Assembly: GCA_014376355.1 (NCBI GenBank)
Contig: JACMRQ010000495.1
Location: forward strand, 1 to 36,519
DNA from: Arcicella sp.
GTDB lineage: Bacteria; Bacteroidota; Bacteroidia; Cytophagales; Spirosomataceae
Direction of reading: 5' to 3'
DNA length: 36,519 bases
The notes beneath the pieces are model-generated. The model had not been told where the DNA came from and did not search any database. It saw nothing but the letters and a program-made list of their open reading frames with translations. This document shows, piece after piece, positions 14,791-23,428 of the stretch (within the stretch, counting starts at the first letter, position 1; each line of letters begins with the position of its first letter). The translations under genes and the position numbers were made by a program.

Positions 14791-17700
14791 ATGAAAAAAT
14801 TAATTATCCTCAAACTATCATTATTTTCATTAATTTTCTTGACGTTGATGTCCGTGTCTCCGCAGATAATAGCACAGATAAAGTCGTCTGTAGAAATATC
14901 TGGGACTAAAAGTCAGACAACAACGACACGGACAGTTCCAACCCCCGACAATCTTTTTCCGAATGCCAATATGCGTTGGGTTGATTCAGTTTTTAATATT
15001 TTATCGGTTGATGAAAAAATCGGGCAATTAATGATGCCCCGTGGCAATTATACCTACGATTATGATACAGCTCGTTTTTATAAAATTATTCGAGACTATC
15101 ATGTGGGAGGATTTGTATTATTTAAGAATCGTCCTACGGCTCAGGCTTTATTGGTCAATAAGTTACAGGCAATGTCCAAAGTGCCTTTAATTATTGGTAT
15201 GGATATGGAATGGGGCTTAGAAATGCGTTTGGATAGCACGGTTCGTTTTCCCTATCAAATGACTTTGGGAGCAATGCAGGGCAACGAAAATTTGATTGAG
15301 GAAATGGGTTTACAACTCGCACAACAATGCAAACGCATGGGTATTCATATAAATTATGCACCCGTTGTAGATATTAATAACAACCCTAATAATCCAGTTA
15401 TTAACTACCGCTCTTTTGGTGAAAATCGAGAGAAAGTAACTTCAAAAGCGCTGGCGTATATGCGTGGCTTACAAAAAGGCGGTATTATTACTTCGGCAAA
15501 ACACTTTCCTGGACATGGAGATACGGGCGTGGATTCTCATACGGATTTACCCGTAATTCCTCATAACCGTAACCGTTTGGATTCTTTAGAACTATTTCCG
15601 TATCGTGAATTAATAAAAAATGGTTTGCAGGGAGTGATGATTGCACACTTAAGTATTCCATCTTTGGATACTACTAAGAATTTAGCTTCCACTTTATCCC
15701 AAAAAATTGTTACTGATTTATTACGTAAAGACTTAAATTTCAAAGGATTAGTTTTTACAGATGCGATGGATATGCAAGGAGCCGTCAAGTTTTTTCCCGA
15801 AGGAATTGCAAACGTAAAAGCTATTTTGGCAGGAAATGACATTTTGGAAACGTTTGTAGATGTTCCAGCGGCTTTTAATGCTATTAAAAAAGCGTTGGAA
15901 AAGGGAGAAATTGCACAAACTGATATTGACGGACGAGTAAAAAGAATTTTAATGGCAAAGGCTTGGGCGGGTTTGGATAATTATAAACCTATCAAAATCA
16001 ACAACTTAGTTGAAGAGTTGAATCCTGCAAAATCTCAGGCTTTGAATCGTCAATTTGCGGAGGAAACAGTTACTTTATTAATCAATAGTGATAACATTCT
16101 TCCACTTCAAAATTTGGATACTTTGAGGATTGCTTCTTTAAATATTGGTAATCCATCGTTCGGTTCGAAGTTGCCAACTGATTATCAGAAAATGTTGTCC
16201 AATTACACAGACGTTCAGCATTTTAATTTAGATGAAAATTCAAGCGATTCAACAATTCAGCGAGTACGTGATGCTTTAAAAAATTATAATTTAATTTTAA
16301 TGGCGGTAAATGGGCAATCAGTTCGTCCAACCAAAAATTATAATATCAATCCTAAAATTCAGACTTTAGTTTCGGAGTTTGCTAATTCTACAAAAACAAT
16401 CGTTTCGCTGTTTTCAAATGCTTATACTTTATCTAAATTCGAGAATTTAGATAAGGCAAAAGCATTAACAATTACCTACCAAGAAAGCCCACAAATGCAC
16501 GAGGCTGTGGCAACTGCAGAATTGATCTTTGGTGCCATTGGAGCGAAAGGAAAATTGCCAGTAACGGCAAATATGACGTTCAGGTATAATGATGGATTGG
16601 TAACTCAGCCGCTTAAAAGATTTCAATATGCGTTGCCTGAAAATGTTGGAATTGATACAAAATTCTTAAATTACAAAGTGGATTCAATTGTAAATGAAGC
16701 GATTAGACAAAAAGCAACGCCTGGAGCAGTTGTTTTAATTGCGAAGAACGGCAAGATAATTTTGCATAAAGCATACGGAAAACATACCTATGAAGGACCA
16801 GAAAAGGTACTGACTACTGATTTGTATGATTTGGCTTCTATTACCAAAATTAGCACATCAGTTCCCGCCATGATGAAAATGGAAGATGAAGGGAAATTTA
16901 CACTCGATAATACGATGGGAGATTTAATGCCATCTTGGAAAGAATCCAATAAGTCAGGATTAGTTTATAAAGATATTTTCACCCACCAAGCTCGTTTAAA
17001 AGCATGGATTCCATTTTGGATGGATTGTATTGATTCTACTAAAATGGTGTTGGCAAGTAAGATTTACAAAGAGAAATATTCTGAGAAATATACAATTACA
17101 TTTTGGGATAAATTATTTAGAAAAAAGAAGGCTTTGCAAAGAATTTGTCAGGCAATTCAGACAGATAAACAATTATGGAAAGATTGTGTAAATTTAGTAA
17201 AAGACCCGACTATTTGGAAACCTAATACATTTGCTTACAAACCTTCAAAGAATTTTACAATTCAAATTGCAGACGATTTATGGTTACATAAAGATTATGA
17301 TAAAACGCTTTTTAAAGCTATTGAAGATTCGCCTTTGCGTGAGAAAAAAGAATATGTATATTCGGATTTGTCCTATTATTTATATCCACAAATCATTCCA
17401 CGTTTGACGGGTAAGGATTTTCCAACGTTTTTGAGTGATACTTTCTACAAACCTTTAGGAGCAAACACCTTGACATATTTACCGAGAGAAAAATTCCCAT
17501 TATCAAAAATCGTCCCAACGGAATACGATTCTTTATACCGAAAAACCCTCATACACGGGCGAGTACACGATGAAGGAGCATCCATGTTAGGTGGAATTTC
17601 TGGACATGCTGGACTTTTTGGAACTGCCCAAGATTTGGCGAAATTGATGCAAATGTATCTACAAAAAGGATTTTACGGAGGCAAAAGATTTATCAACGAA

Positions 17701-18006
17701 AGTACCTTGAACGAATGGACAAGTTATCCATTCCCAACGGAAGTAAATAGTAGAAGAGGCGTAGGTTTCGACAAGCCCGACCGCAAGAAAGCAGGAATTA
17801 GTGCCGCCCCAAGTGCGAGTGCCAGCAGTTTTGGACATTCGGGTTACACGGGGACATACACTTGGGTTGATCCAGACAATCAATTGGTTTATGTATTTCT
17901 CTGTAACCGAGTTTATCCAACCCGCAATAATTCAAAATTATATGATTTGAACGTACGGACGAATATTAATGAAGTGATTTATCAAGCGATTAAGAAAGGC
18001 ATATAG
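14791..18006 (+). CDS. Secreted GH3 beta-N-acetylhexosaminidase fused to a beta-lactamase-like serine hydrolase domain
   Basis: This 1071-residue protein has a signal peptide (cleavage after about residue 29, IIAQ). A glycoside hydrolase family 3 domain occupies about 60-390. The NagZ-type loop KHFPGHGDTGVDSHTDLP is near 237-254, including the His/Asp acid-base pair, and the predicted nucleophile is Asp324 in FTDAMDMQG. A GH3 C-terminal domain lies at about 430-610. A class-C beta-lactamase/PBP-like domain at about 640-1060 has SITK at 683-686 (Ser-x-x-Lys), YSDLSYYLY as the Tyr motif region, and HSGYTG in place of KTG. The fusion is known in Bacteroidota. A role in trimming or recycling peptidoglycan is inferred from the two activities. 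Confidence 0.9.
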   Translation: MKKLIILKLSLFSLIFLTLMSVSPQIIAQIKSSVEISGTKSQTTTTRTVPTPDNLFPNANMRWVDSVFNILSVDEKIGQLMMPRGNYTYDYDTARFYKIIRDYHVGGFVLFKNRPTAQALLVNKLQAMSKVPLIIGMDMEWGLEMRLDSTVRFPYQMTLGAMQGNENLIEEMGLQLAQQCKRMGIHINYAPVVDINNNPNNPVINYRSFGENREKVTSKALAYMRGLQKGGIITSAKHFPGHGDTGVDSHTDLPVIPHNRNRLDSLELFPYRELIKNGLQGVMIAHLSIPSLDTTKNLASTLSQKIVTDLLRKDLNFKGLVFTDAMDMQGAVKFFPEGIANVKAILAGNDILETFVDVPAAFNAIKKALEKGEIAQTDIDGRVKRILMAKAWAGLDNYKPIKINNLVEELNPAKSQALNRQFAEETVTLLINSDNILPLQNLDTLRIASLNIGNPSFGSKLPTDYQKMLSNYTDVQHFNLDENSSDSTIQRVRDALKNYNLILMAVNGQSVRPTKNYNINPKIQTLVSEFANSTKTIVSLFSNAYTLSKFENLDKAKALTITYQESPQMHEAVATAELIFGAIGAKGKLPVTANMTFRYNDGLVTQPLKRFQYALPENVGIDTKFLNYKVDSIVNEAIRQKATPGAVVLIAKNGKIILHKAYGKHTYEGPEKVLTTDLYDLASITKISTSVPAMMKMEDEGKFTLDNTMGDLMPSWKESNKSGLVYKDIFTHQARLKAWIPFWMDCIDSTKMVLASKIYKEKYSEKYTITFWDKLFRKKKALQRICQAIQTDKQLWKDCVNLVKDPTIWKPNTFAYKPSKNFTIQIADDLWLHKDYDKTLFKAIEDSPLREKKEYVYSDLSYYLYPQIIPRLTGKDFPTFLSDTFYKPLGANTLTYLPREKFPLSKIVPTEYDSLYRKTLIHGRVHDEGASMLGGISGHAGLFGTAQDLAKLMQMYLQKGFYGGKRFINESTLNEWTSYPFPTEVNSRRGVGFDKPDRKKAGISAAPSASASSFGHSGYTGTYTWVDPDNQLVYVFLCNRVYPTRNNSKLYDLNVRTNINEVIYQAIKKGI

Positions 18007-18012
18007 AATTAA

Positions 18013-18073
18013 TTATTAAGCATAAAAAAAGTAGCACGGAATTATTCTATACTACTTTTTTTATGCTTAATAA
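18013..18073. terminator. Terminator with a perfect 22-bp stem between convergent genes
   Basis: The segments 18013-18034 and 18052-18073 are exact reverse complements (22 bp) with a 17-nt loop. The stem contains A7/T7 tracts next to GTAG/CTAC, so it terminates both ways. The stop codons at 18006 and 18079 lie just outside. Confidence 0.85.
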
Positions 18074-18078
18074 ATTCC

Positions 18079-19116
18079 TTACGGTAAATCCAACAAAAAC
18101 CCAATCGTAAAATTGGCATCCCAATCGAATACAAATTGCTTGCAACCCGTTGTTTCTGCAATAGTTTTATAGATATTTAAACCTGCTTTTGACTTGGCAT
18201 TATCCAACTTATACGCTGATGGAGCATCCAAAACAGTATAACGTTCTTTGCCGTTACGAACTTTTTTAGCTAATTCAAATGGTACACCACCGATGATAAA
18301 ACACAGATTACGCTTGTCAGAAGGGATTTGCTTTACTTTCGCCTGTACCTCCGTTGAAACTGTTTCATCGGTAGTACCTTTCTCGAAATATTTGGCTCCA
18401 TAAGTCTCTACTGAAGAAATTTTAGAACCTTCTTTCCAAGAAATTTTAGTATTTCCCGAACCAATGTCAGCTACAAAAGAATTATCAGCAAACTTGGGTG
18501 GTTGAACACATTTTAATCCCAATTGTCCTTCTTTTTCAGGCGTAACCGTGTTTACGAAGTATTTTAAAGATTTTAAAACATTAATAATTTTTTGCGTACC
18601 TTCGGATTTTAAGGCTCCAGAACTTACTACGAAGTGAATATCTTTTCCGCTCACGCCATAGTCCAACATTCCACCGATGTATTTTTTCAAGCCAATTCTG
18701 ATATCATCATCGGAAGCCATATTTTCCATTACCAAGCTATTTCCGAACTCTGCTTTTTCTTGTTTCCAGTTTTTATCGGCATCAATTCTAATAATAAATG
18801 AATTAAAACCCGACGCACCTAATTCTACTACACCTTTTAATTTCCCAGCCACTGGTCCAGGAGGCGTATAGTTAAAAGCAGTTTTTTGTCCTTCGTCAGC
18901 AACAGCAGCACTTTGCGAATTGGTAGCAGAATTACTGGGTTCAGCAGGATTTGAAGCATTATCAGTACCCGATGTTGCAGTATTTGTTTCTGTCTGAGTT
19001 ACGGGGACTAATTTTTTGAGGGCTTCTTGTCCTCCAAACATTCGGAAGCCAAAATAAATAGCTCCAATAATAAGGGCGGTGATAATTAATCTACCCGCAA
19101 CGGTTAGTTTTTGCAT
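18079..19116 (-). CDS. Membrane-anchored Ppx/GppA-like (ASKHA-fold) protein
   Basis: The 345-residue protein has one N-terminal transmembrane helix (about 8-26). A Thr/Ser/Asn/Ala-rich linker (about 38-80) follows, then a domain that reads like the exopolyphosphatase/GppA branch of the actin-like ATPase superfamily. VVELGASGFNSFIIRID (96-112) matches phosphate loop 1. VVSSGALK (163-170) matches the Ppx 'ATSALR' strand. TPEKEGQLGLKCV, around residues 192-204, matches the segment carrying the catalytic Glu. VADIGSGNTKISW (215-227) matches phosphate loop 2. The low-complexity linker suggests the domain lies outside the cytoplasm. Activity is not proven. It is downstream of the OmpA gene but separated from it by a terminator. 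Confidence 0.65.
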   Translation of the reverse strand: MQKLTVAGRLIITALIIGAIYFGFRMFGGQEALKKLVPVTQTETNTATSGTDNASNPAEPSNSATNSQSAAVADEGQKTAFNYTPPGPVAGKLKGVVELGASGFNSFIIRIDADKNWKQEKAEFGNSLVMENMASDDDIRIGLKKYIGGMLDYGVSGKDIHFVVSSGALKSEGTQKIINVLKSLKYFVNTVTPEKEGQLGLKCVQPPKFADNSFVADIGSGNTKISWKEGSKISSVETYGAKYFEKGTTDETVSTEVQAKVKQIPSDKRNLCFIIGGVPFELAKKVRNGKERYTVLDAPSAYKLDNAKSKAGLNIYKTIAETTGCKQFVFDWDANFTIGFLLDLP

Positions 19117-19277
19117 AATTGATTTTTTTAACGGTAAGTATCTTTTAAAACTTAAATATCCCCTAAATTAAACAAACTCTTTATTTCTCACAATTTTGAT
19201 TGGGTTGTTTGGTAAATTGGTCTTGTAAATTTGTAATTTTTAAGGATGGAATAAATATTTTGTTCATAATTATCCAT

Positions 19278-19306
19278 AAAAAAAGGCAGATGATTTCTCA
19301 TCTACC
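19278..19306 (-). terminator. Terminator of the OmpA-family gene
   Basis: On the minus strand TAGATGA-gaaa-TCATCTg forms a 6-bp stem with a GAAA tetraloop, extended by GG/CC, and is followed by T7. It begins 24 bp after the stop at 19330 and separates this gene from the Ppx-like gene. Confidence 0.8.
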
Positions 19307-19329
19307 GCTCTGATAATTATATGTTTGAA

Positions 19330-21822
19330 CTATTCCGGTCGAATCTTAATAATCTTTACCGTTGTTCTACGATTCTTTTGATGTTCGGCTTCAGTGCAAC
19401 TTACACCGTCCACGCAGGTATTCACCAAATCGCTTTCTCCGTATCCTCTCGCCAACATTCGGCTTTTCTCGATTCCTTTTTTAGCAATGTAATCAACAGC
19501 TGCTTGAGCTCTTTTTTCCGAAAGATTCATGTTATCTTGTGCTTCTCCCCTACTATCCGTGTGCGAACCTAACTCAATAACCATCGAAGGAAATTTTCGT
19601 AAGGTAGCCACTAGTTTATCCAACTCCCGAGCTGCATCTTTACGAATTTCTGCAACATTTGAATCATAATAAATATTATCCATTGTGATTAAATCACCTT
19701 CTTTGAAAAGCCCTAAACCTAAAGATATTTCCTTCGCTTTTCCTTTCTTTACCTTCATAATTTTGTTGACGTTCGTTCCGTAACCGTCTTTTGAAACTTC
19801 TAATGTATAATCACAACCATCAGTCATATTGAAGGCATAAACTCCGTCTGGACCCGTCATAACTCGTTGTGTTGAATTATCACAATCATTTTTAAAAGTC
19901 ACTAAAACCCCCTCCATCGGTATTTTTTCAACTTCTGTTTTCACGATACCTTTCAATGATGACTTCTTTTTTGTGAGAGATTCGGGTTTAAATACGGGTG
20001 CAGACAATGGAGTCACAACTTTCTCAATAACTGCTTGTGGTTCAAGTTCTGGCTTAAAAATTTGCACTTTCATCATAGGCACTTGCAAACGTGAAGGTTC
20101 TTCATCGGCTTCACCTTTGGTTGAATATCCTATAAAGTTTGTGACATAACCTTCTTTCCCAATTTTTATCGAATAATCCAAGTTCTGTCCTGTACAAAAC
20201 TTCAAATTTCCGTTTTTATCAGTTTTCTCTTTCTCGGAAGCTCCTCCTTGGGGATTGATTTCAACGTCTGTATCAGCAACAGGTTCTTTAGTTTCTGAAT
20301 CAAAAATATTCACTGTCATTTCACGACAATCATACAAAGAAGTTCCTGCCTCAATTGAGAAACGATAAATGTCATCATCTTCACCCCGTTTGCGGTCGGA
20401 ACTGAAATAACCTGTTTTTCGATTCCCGTCTGTAATAATACCAAAGTCATCATTGGGTGAATTGAACGGTTCTCCTAACGATATGGGTTTATTGACATTT
20501 TTCCCATTTTTCATTTCTACGAAAAATAAATCTAAACCACCTTCACCACCCCAACCATCCGATGAATAATAAAGATTCCCGTTATCATCAACGAATGGGA
20601 AAGCCTCTACTCCCTTTGAGTTAACGTCTTTTCCTAAGTTTTTAGGTTCGCCCCAATTGCCTTTTTTATTTTCAACTACCCAAATATCCATACCCCCAAA
20701 ACCGCCTTCACGATCGGAGGCAAAGTATAATAATTTGCCATCCTTCGATAAAGATGGATGAGCTGTAGAGAATTCATCATTATTAAATGGTAATTCTGTT
20801 GCTTCTCCCCACGCTCCGTTTATGTTCTCGGCAGAATAGAGTTTTAATTTTGTTATGTTATCTTCACTCGCTCCTTTTTCACCCGCATTGTAATTGTTTC
20901 TTGTAAAAATAATTTGAGAAAAGTCCTTACTAAACGTGGCTGGACCTTCGTGAAATTTAGTGTTTAATGTTTTACTAAATATCTCTGATTCAGCAATTTG
21001 CCCTTTGATTTTTGCACTTATTTCATCAGTATTCTCAAAGAAATTTAACGTTTTTGAGTCGTTTGCCGTTGGACGAGAATAATAATCGTTACCCAAAGAG
21101 TTTACGTCACCAGATAATATCCTCTTAGATTTTTTAGCATTTCCATCACTGCCTAAAGTCTGAACATTACTGATGTCATTCAAGTAAAAGAGGTCTAAAT
21201 ATCCACCCTTTTCATTCAACAAACTTGTTCCAGCACCTTTGCCCGAACAATAAACGATTCCATCACGGTAATACATCGGGCTAAATTCTGGATTTGTCGT
21301 GTTGAAACCTAAGAAATCAACCTTGTATTTTCTTTTTCCGCTTGTTAAGGCTGAAACATCCTCTAAAATATTTGGAGTAATCGCAGCCCCAAGTGAATTA
21401 ACTGTTTGGTTTTCAACAATTTGCGATGCACTATATTTATCGTAATATTTTTGTGATTCTTTGTATTTTCTGTTTTCTGCTAAAACTTGGGCAAATTGTA
21501 AGTATGATTTCGTATTACCGCCCATCAAATCGGAACCTGATACGAAGACTTGACGAAATATACGCTCTGCATTTGTTCCATCATTGGCTTGTTTATAACT
21601 ACTGGCGAGTTTTAACAAAACAGATAATTTATCAGCTTCTGAAAGCGTGGTAGAATCATTTTTCAATAGGGCTTCAAATTTTTGAATGGCAGTCGGAAAA
21701 CTCCGAAGTTCAAAATGACGTATGGCATCATTCAACAACAGATTTGTATGTTGAGCAGAAATATTACTCAAAAGAGCAGTTACTAACGTGAGGGTAAGTC
21801 CGATTTTTCTTAACTTAGACAT
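19330..21822 (-). CDS. TPR / PD40 / carboxypeptidase-regulatory / OmpA-family protein (PorE-like layout)
   Basis: The 830-residue protein has a signal peptide (ending NISA, then QHTN). N-terminal TPR-like helices lie at about 25-130. PD40/WD40-like beta-propeller repeats (for example AHPSLSKDGKLLYFASDREG and AFPFVDDNGNLYYSSDGWGG) span about 170-480. Two carboxypeptidase-regulatory-like domains lie at about 500-580 and 620-700. The C-terminal OmpA peptidoglycan-binding domain contains the segment ELGSHTDSRG and NLSEKRAQAAVDYI. The order TPR-propeller-CRD-OmpA is that of PorE, which anchors parts of the type IX secretion system to peptidoglycan. Many paralogues share this layout, so a T9SS role is only a possibility. 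Confidence 0.85.
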   Translation of the reverse strand: MSKLRKIGLTLTLVTALLSNISAQHTNLLLNDAIRHFELRSFPTAIQKFEALLKNDSTTLSEADKLSVLLKLASSYKQANDGTNAERIFRQVFVSGSDLMGGNTKSYLQFAQVLAENRKYKESQKYYDKYSASQIVENQTVNSLGAAITPNILEDVSALTSGKRKYKVDFLGFNTTNPEFSPMYYRDGIVYCSGKGAGTSLLNEKGGYLDLFYLNDISNVQTLGSDGNAKKSKRILSGDVNSLGNDYYSRPTANDSKTLNFFENTDEISAKIKGQIAESEIFSKTLNTKFHEGPATFSKDFSQIIFTRNNYNAGEKGASEDNITKLKLYSAENINGAWGEATELPFNNDEFSTAHPSLSKDGKLLYFASDREGGFGGMDIWVVENKKGNWGEPKNLGKDVNSKGVEAFPFVDDNGNLYYSSDGWGGEGGLDLFFVEMKNGKNVNKPISLGEPFNSPNDDFGIITDGNRKTGYFSSDRKRGEDDDIYRFSIEAGTSLYDCREMTVNIFDSETKEPVADTDVEINPQGGASEKEKTDKNGNLKFCTGQNLDYSIKIGKEGYVTNFIGYSTKGEADEEPSRLQVPMMKVQIFKPELEPQAVIEKVVTPLSAPVFKPESLTKKKSSLKGIVKTEVEKIPMEGVLVTFKNDCDNSTQRVMTGPDGVYAFNMTDGCDYTLEVSKDGYGTNVNKIMKVKKGKAKEISLGLGLFKEGDLITMDNIYYDSNVAEIRKDAARELDKLVATLRKFPSMVIELGSHTDSRGEAQDNMNLSEKRAQAAVDYIAKKGIEKSRMLARGYGESDLVNTCVDGVSCTEAEHQKNRRTTVKIIKIRPE

Positions 21823-22105
21823 TTTTACAAGTATGGTAAGTCCGTTTGTATCCTAACAATTTTCGTCTCATCAATGTATTTCGGCGATTATATTTATATC
21901 ATTAAGGATTTTTGATGGGCTATGTAGGCGAATTTCCGAAGAAAATGTATCGTCCTCCACAAAAGTTATAGCATAAATCATGCCAAGAATATTTATTTTT
22001 GATAAAAATTTACGTGCATTTTTATCATAAACATCTGATTATCAGTGTTTTAAAAAATAATATTTTCAGATATCCAAATCTTAAATCATCCTTAAAATAA
22101 AATAA

Positions 22106-22684
22106 ATGTTACAAAGTTTTTATAAAGAAACCCTCATTGAAGCAGGATTAGACGAAGCAGGTCGTGGTTGTCTATCTGGTCCAGTTGTAGCTTCAGCTGT
22201 AATTTTACCAAAATATTATCAACATAGATTACTAAACGATTCAAAGCAACTTACAAAAAAACAACGTGAAACCTTGCGTGTAGATATTATCCGTGACGCT
22301 CTTGCTTACGAGATTGCTGAAGTTTCCAATCAAGAAATTGATGAAATAAATATTCTAAAAGCCAGTATGAAAGCTATGCACTTGGCGATTGATAAACTCA
22401 TGATTCGTCCAGAACATTTATTGATTGATGGCAATCGTTTTCCAATTTATCCCCTTATTCCACATACTTGTATCGTGAAAGGCGACAGCAAGTTTTTATC
22501 CATTGCAGCCGCTTCGATTTTAGCAAAAACCTATCGAGATGATTTAATGGAAAACCTTGCCAAAGATTTTCCAGAATATGGTTGGCAACAAAATGCGGGC
22601 TATCCAACTTTAAAACATCGAAATGCCATTAAAGAATTTGGCGTAACGATTCATCATCGTCTGACGTATCGGTTTGAAAGATAA
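22106..22684 (+). CDS. rnhB: Ribonuclease HII
   Basis: The 192-residue protein has the RNase HII signature near the N terminus ([20 protein letters not shown]), including the catalytic Asp-Glu pair at residues 16-17 and the GRG loop. The other conserved blocks are [20 protein letters not shown] (third acidic residue) and [21 protein letters not shown] (fourth acidic residue). The enzyme cuts the RNA strand of RNA-DNA hybrids and removes single misincorporated ribonucleotides. The toxin-antitoxin operon follows after 52 bp with its own promoter. Confidence 0.95.
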   Translation: MLQSFYKETLIEAGLDEAGRGCLSGPVVASAVILPKYYQHRLLNDSKQLTKKQRETLRVDIIRDALAYEIAEVSNQEIDEINILKASMKAMHLAIDKLMIRPEHLLIDGNRFPIYPLIPHTCIVKGDSKFLSIAAASILAKTYRDDLMENLAKDFPEYGWQQNAGYPTLKHRNAIKEFGVTIHHRLTYRFER

Positions 22685-22694
22685 AATTTGTTTT

Positions 22695-22715
22695 ATGTAA
22701 CTAATAATGTTACAT
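22695..22715. promoter_or_regulatory. Candidate HigA operator in front of higB1
   Basis: ATGTAAC (22695-22701) and GTTACAT (22709-22715) form a perfect 7-bp inverted repeat with a 7-nt spacer. It ends 7 bp before the -7 box TACATTTG at 22722-22729. An HTH antitoxin bound there would block RNA polymerase, as expected for TA autoregulation. Confidence 0.55.
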
Positions 22716-22721
22716 TTTTGC

Positions 22722-22729
22722 TACATTTG
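22722..22729 (+). promoter_or_regulatory. -7 box of the higBA1 operon
   Basis: TACATTTG is an exact TAnnTTTG match. Transcription would begin about at 22735-22737, that is at or right before the higB ATG at 22737, so the mRNA may be leaderless. A -33 TTTG at the normal distance is not seen. Confidence 0.45.
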
Positions 22730-22736
22730 TTCCATA

Positions 22737-23033
22737 ATGATAACAAGTATTACCCATAAAGGATTACGACTACTATTTGAAAATGATGACGCATCAAAGA
22801 TTCAGTCTATTCATGCTCAAAAATTGCGTAATATTCTTACTCGTCTTGATAATGCTGAAACTTTGAGTGATTTGAATTATCCAGGTTCGAGCTTACATCC
22901 GCTCAAAGGTAATTTTAAAGGCTTTTGGGCTTTGAAAGTGGATAAAAATTATCGTGTAATTTTTATCTTTACTGAAAATAAAGGAGAAGTTTCAGTAGAA
23001 ATTTCAGACGTAGATTATATGGATTATCATTAA
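22737..23033 (+). CDS. higB: HigB/RelE-family type II toxin
   Basis: The protein has 98 residues from the ATG at 22737; an earlier ATG at 22707 lies inside the operator and upstream of the promoter and is rejected. The sequence has the HigB/RelE layout: ITHKGLRLLFENDD at the start, then IHAQKLRNILTRLDNAETL, and a basic core with GNFKGFWALKVDKNYRVIFIF where the Arg of NYRV is the usual catalytic or RNA-contacting residue. Such toxins cut mRNA on the ribosome. The gene precedes its antitoxin, the typical order of hig systems, with an 18-bp gap. Confidence 0.88.
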   Translation: MITSITHKGLRLLFENDDASKIQSIHAQKLRNILTRLDNAETLSDLNYPGSSLHPLKGNFKGFWALKVDKNYRVIFIFTENKGEVSVEISDVDYMDYH

Positions 23034-23051
23034 ATTTTAAAAAATAAAGTC

Positions 23052-23378
23052 ATGCTAAAAAGAGGAATGAAGCCTGTACATCCAGGTATTTTAATTCGTG
23101 AAAATATAGAGGGATTACGTTCAGAAGGCAAAAATATTACGATTGAAGACGTTTCAAATGCCCTTGGAATCACTCGTAAAACACTTTCAAATGTTATGAA
23201 TGGTCATCAAGGAATTAGCCCTGCAATGGCAGTTCGTTTATCAGAATGCTTTGGGACAACCGCTAAATTTTGGTTGAATATTCAACAAAGCTGTGATTTA
23301 TTTGAAGCCGAGAAAACTGTTCACCGTCAAAGTATAGTTCATCTTTGGGAACGCCCCTTAATGGCTGAAATGGTTTAA
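23052..23378 (+). CDS. higA: HigA-family antitoxin (XRE helix-turn-helix)
   Basis: The 108-residue protein has the HigA opening RGMKPVHPGILIRENI. An XRE helix-turn-helix follows (about 30-65, ITIEDVSNALGITRKTLSNVMNG), and the family's typical AVRLSECFGTTAKFWLNIQQSCDL segment is at 75-95. It should neutralise HigB by binding and repress the operon through the inverted repeat at 22695-22715. It lies 18 bp behind higB on the same strand. Confidence 0.92.
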   Translation: MLKRGMKPVHPGILIRENIEGLRSEGKNITIEDVSNALGITRKTLSNVMNGHQGISPAMAVRLSECFGTTAKFWLNIQQSCDLFEAEKTVHRQSIVHLWERPLMAEMV

Positions 23379-23428
23379 AAGCGTAGTTTTCAAAATCATT
23401 CCGCCCTTAAAAACTCCACACTCCAAAA

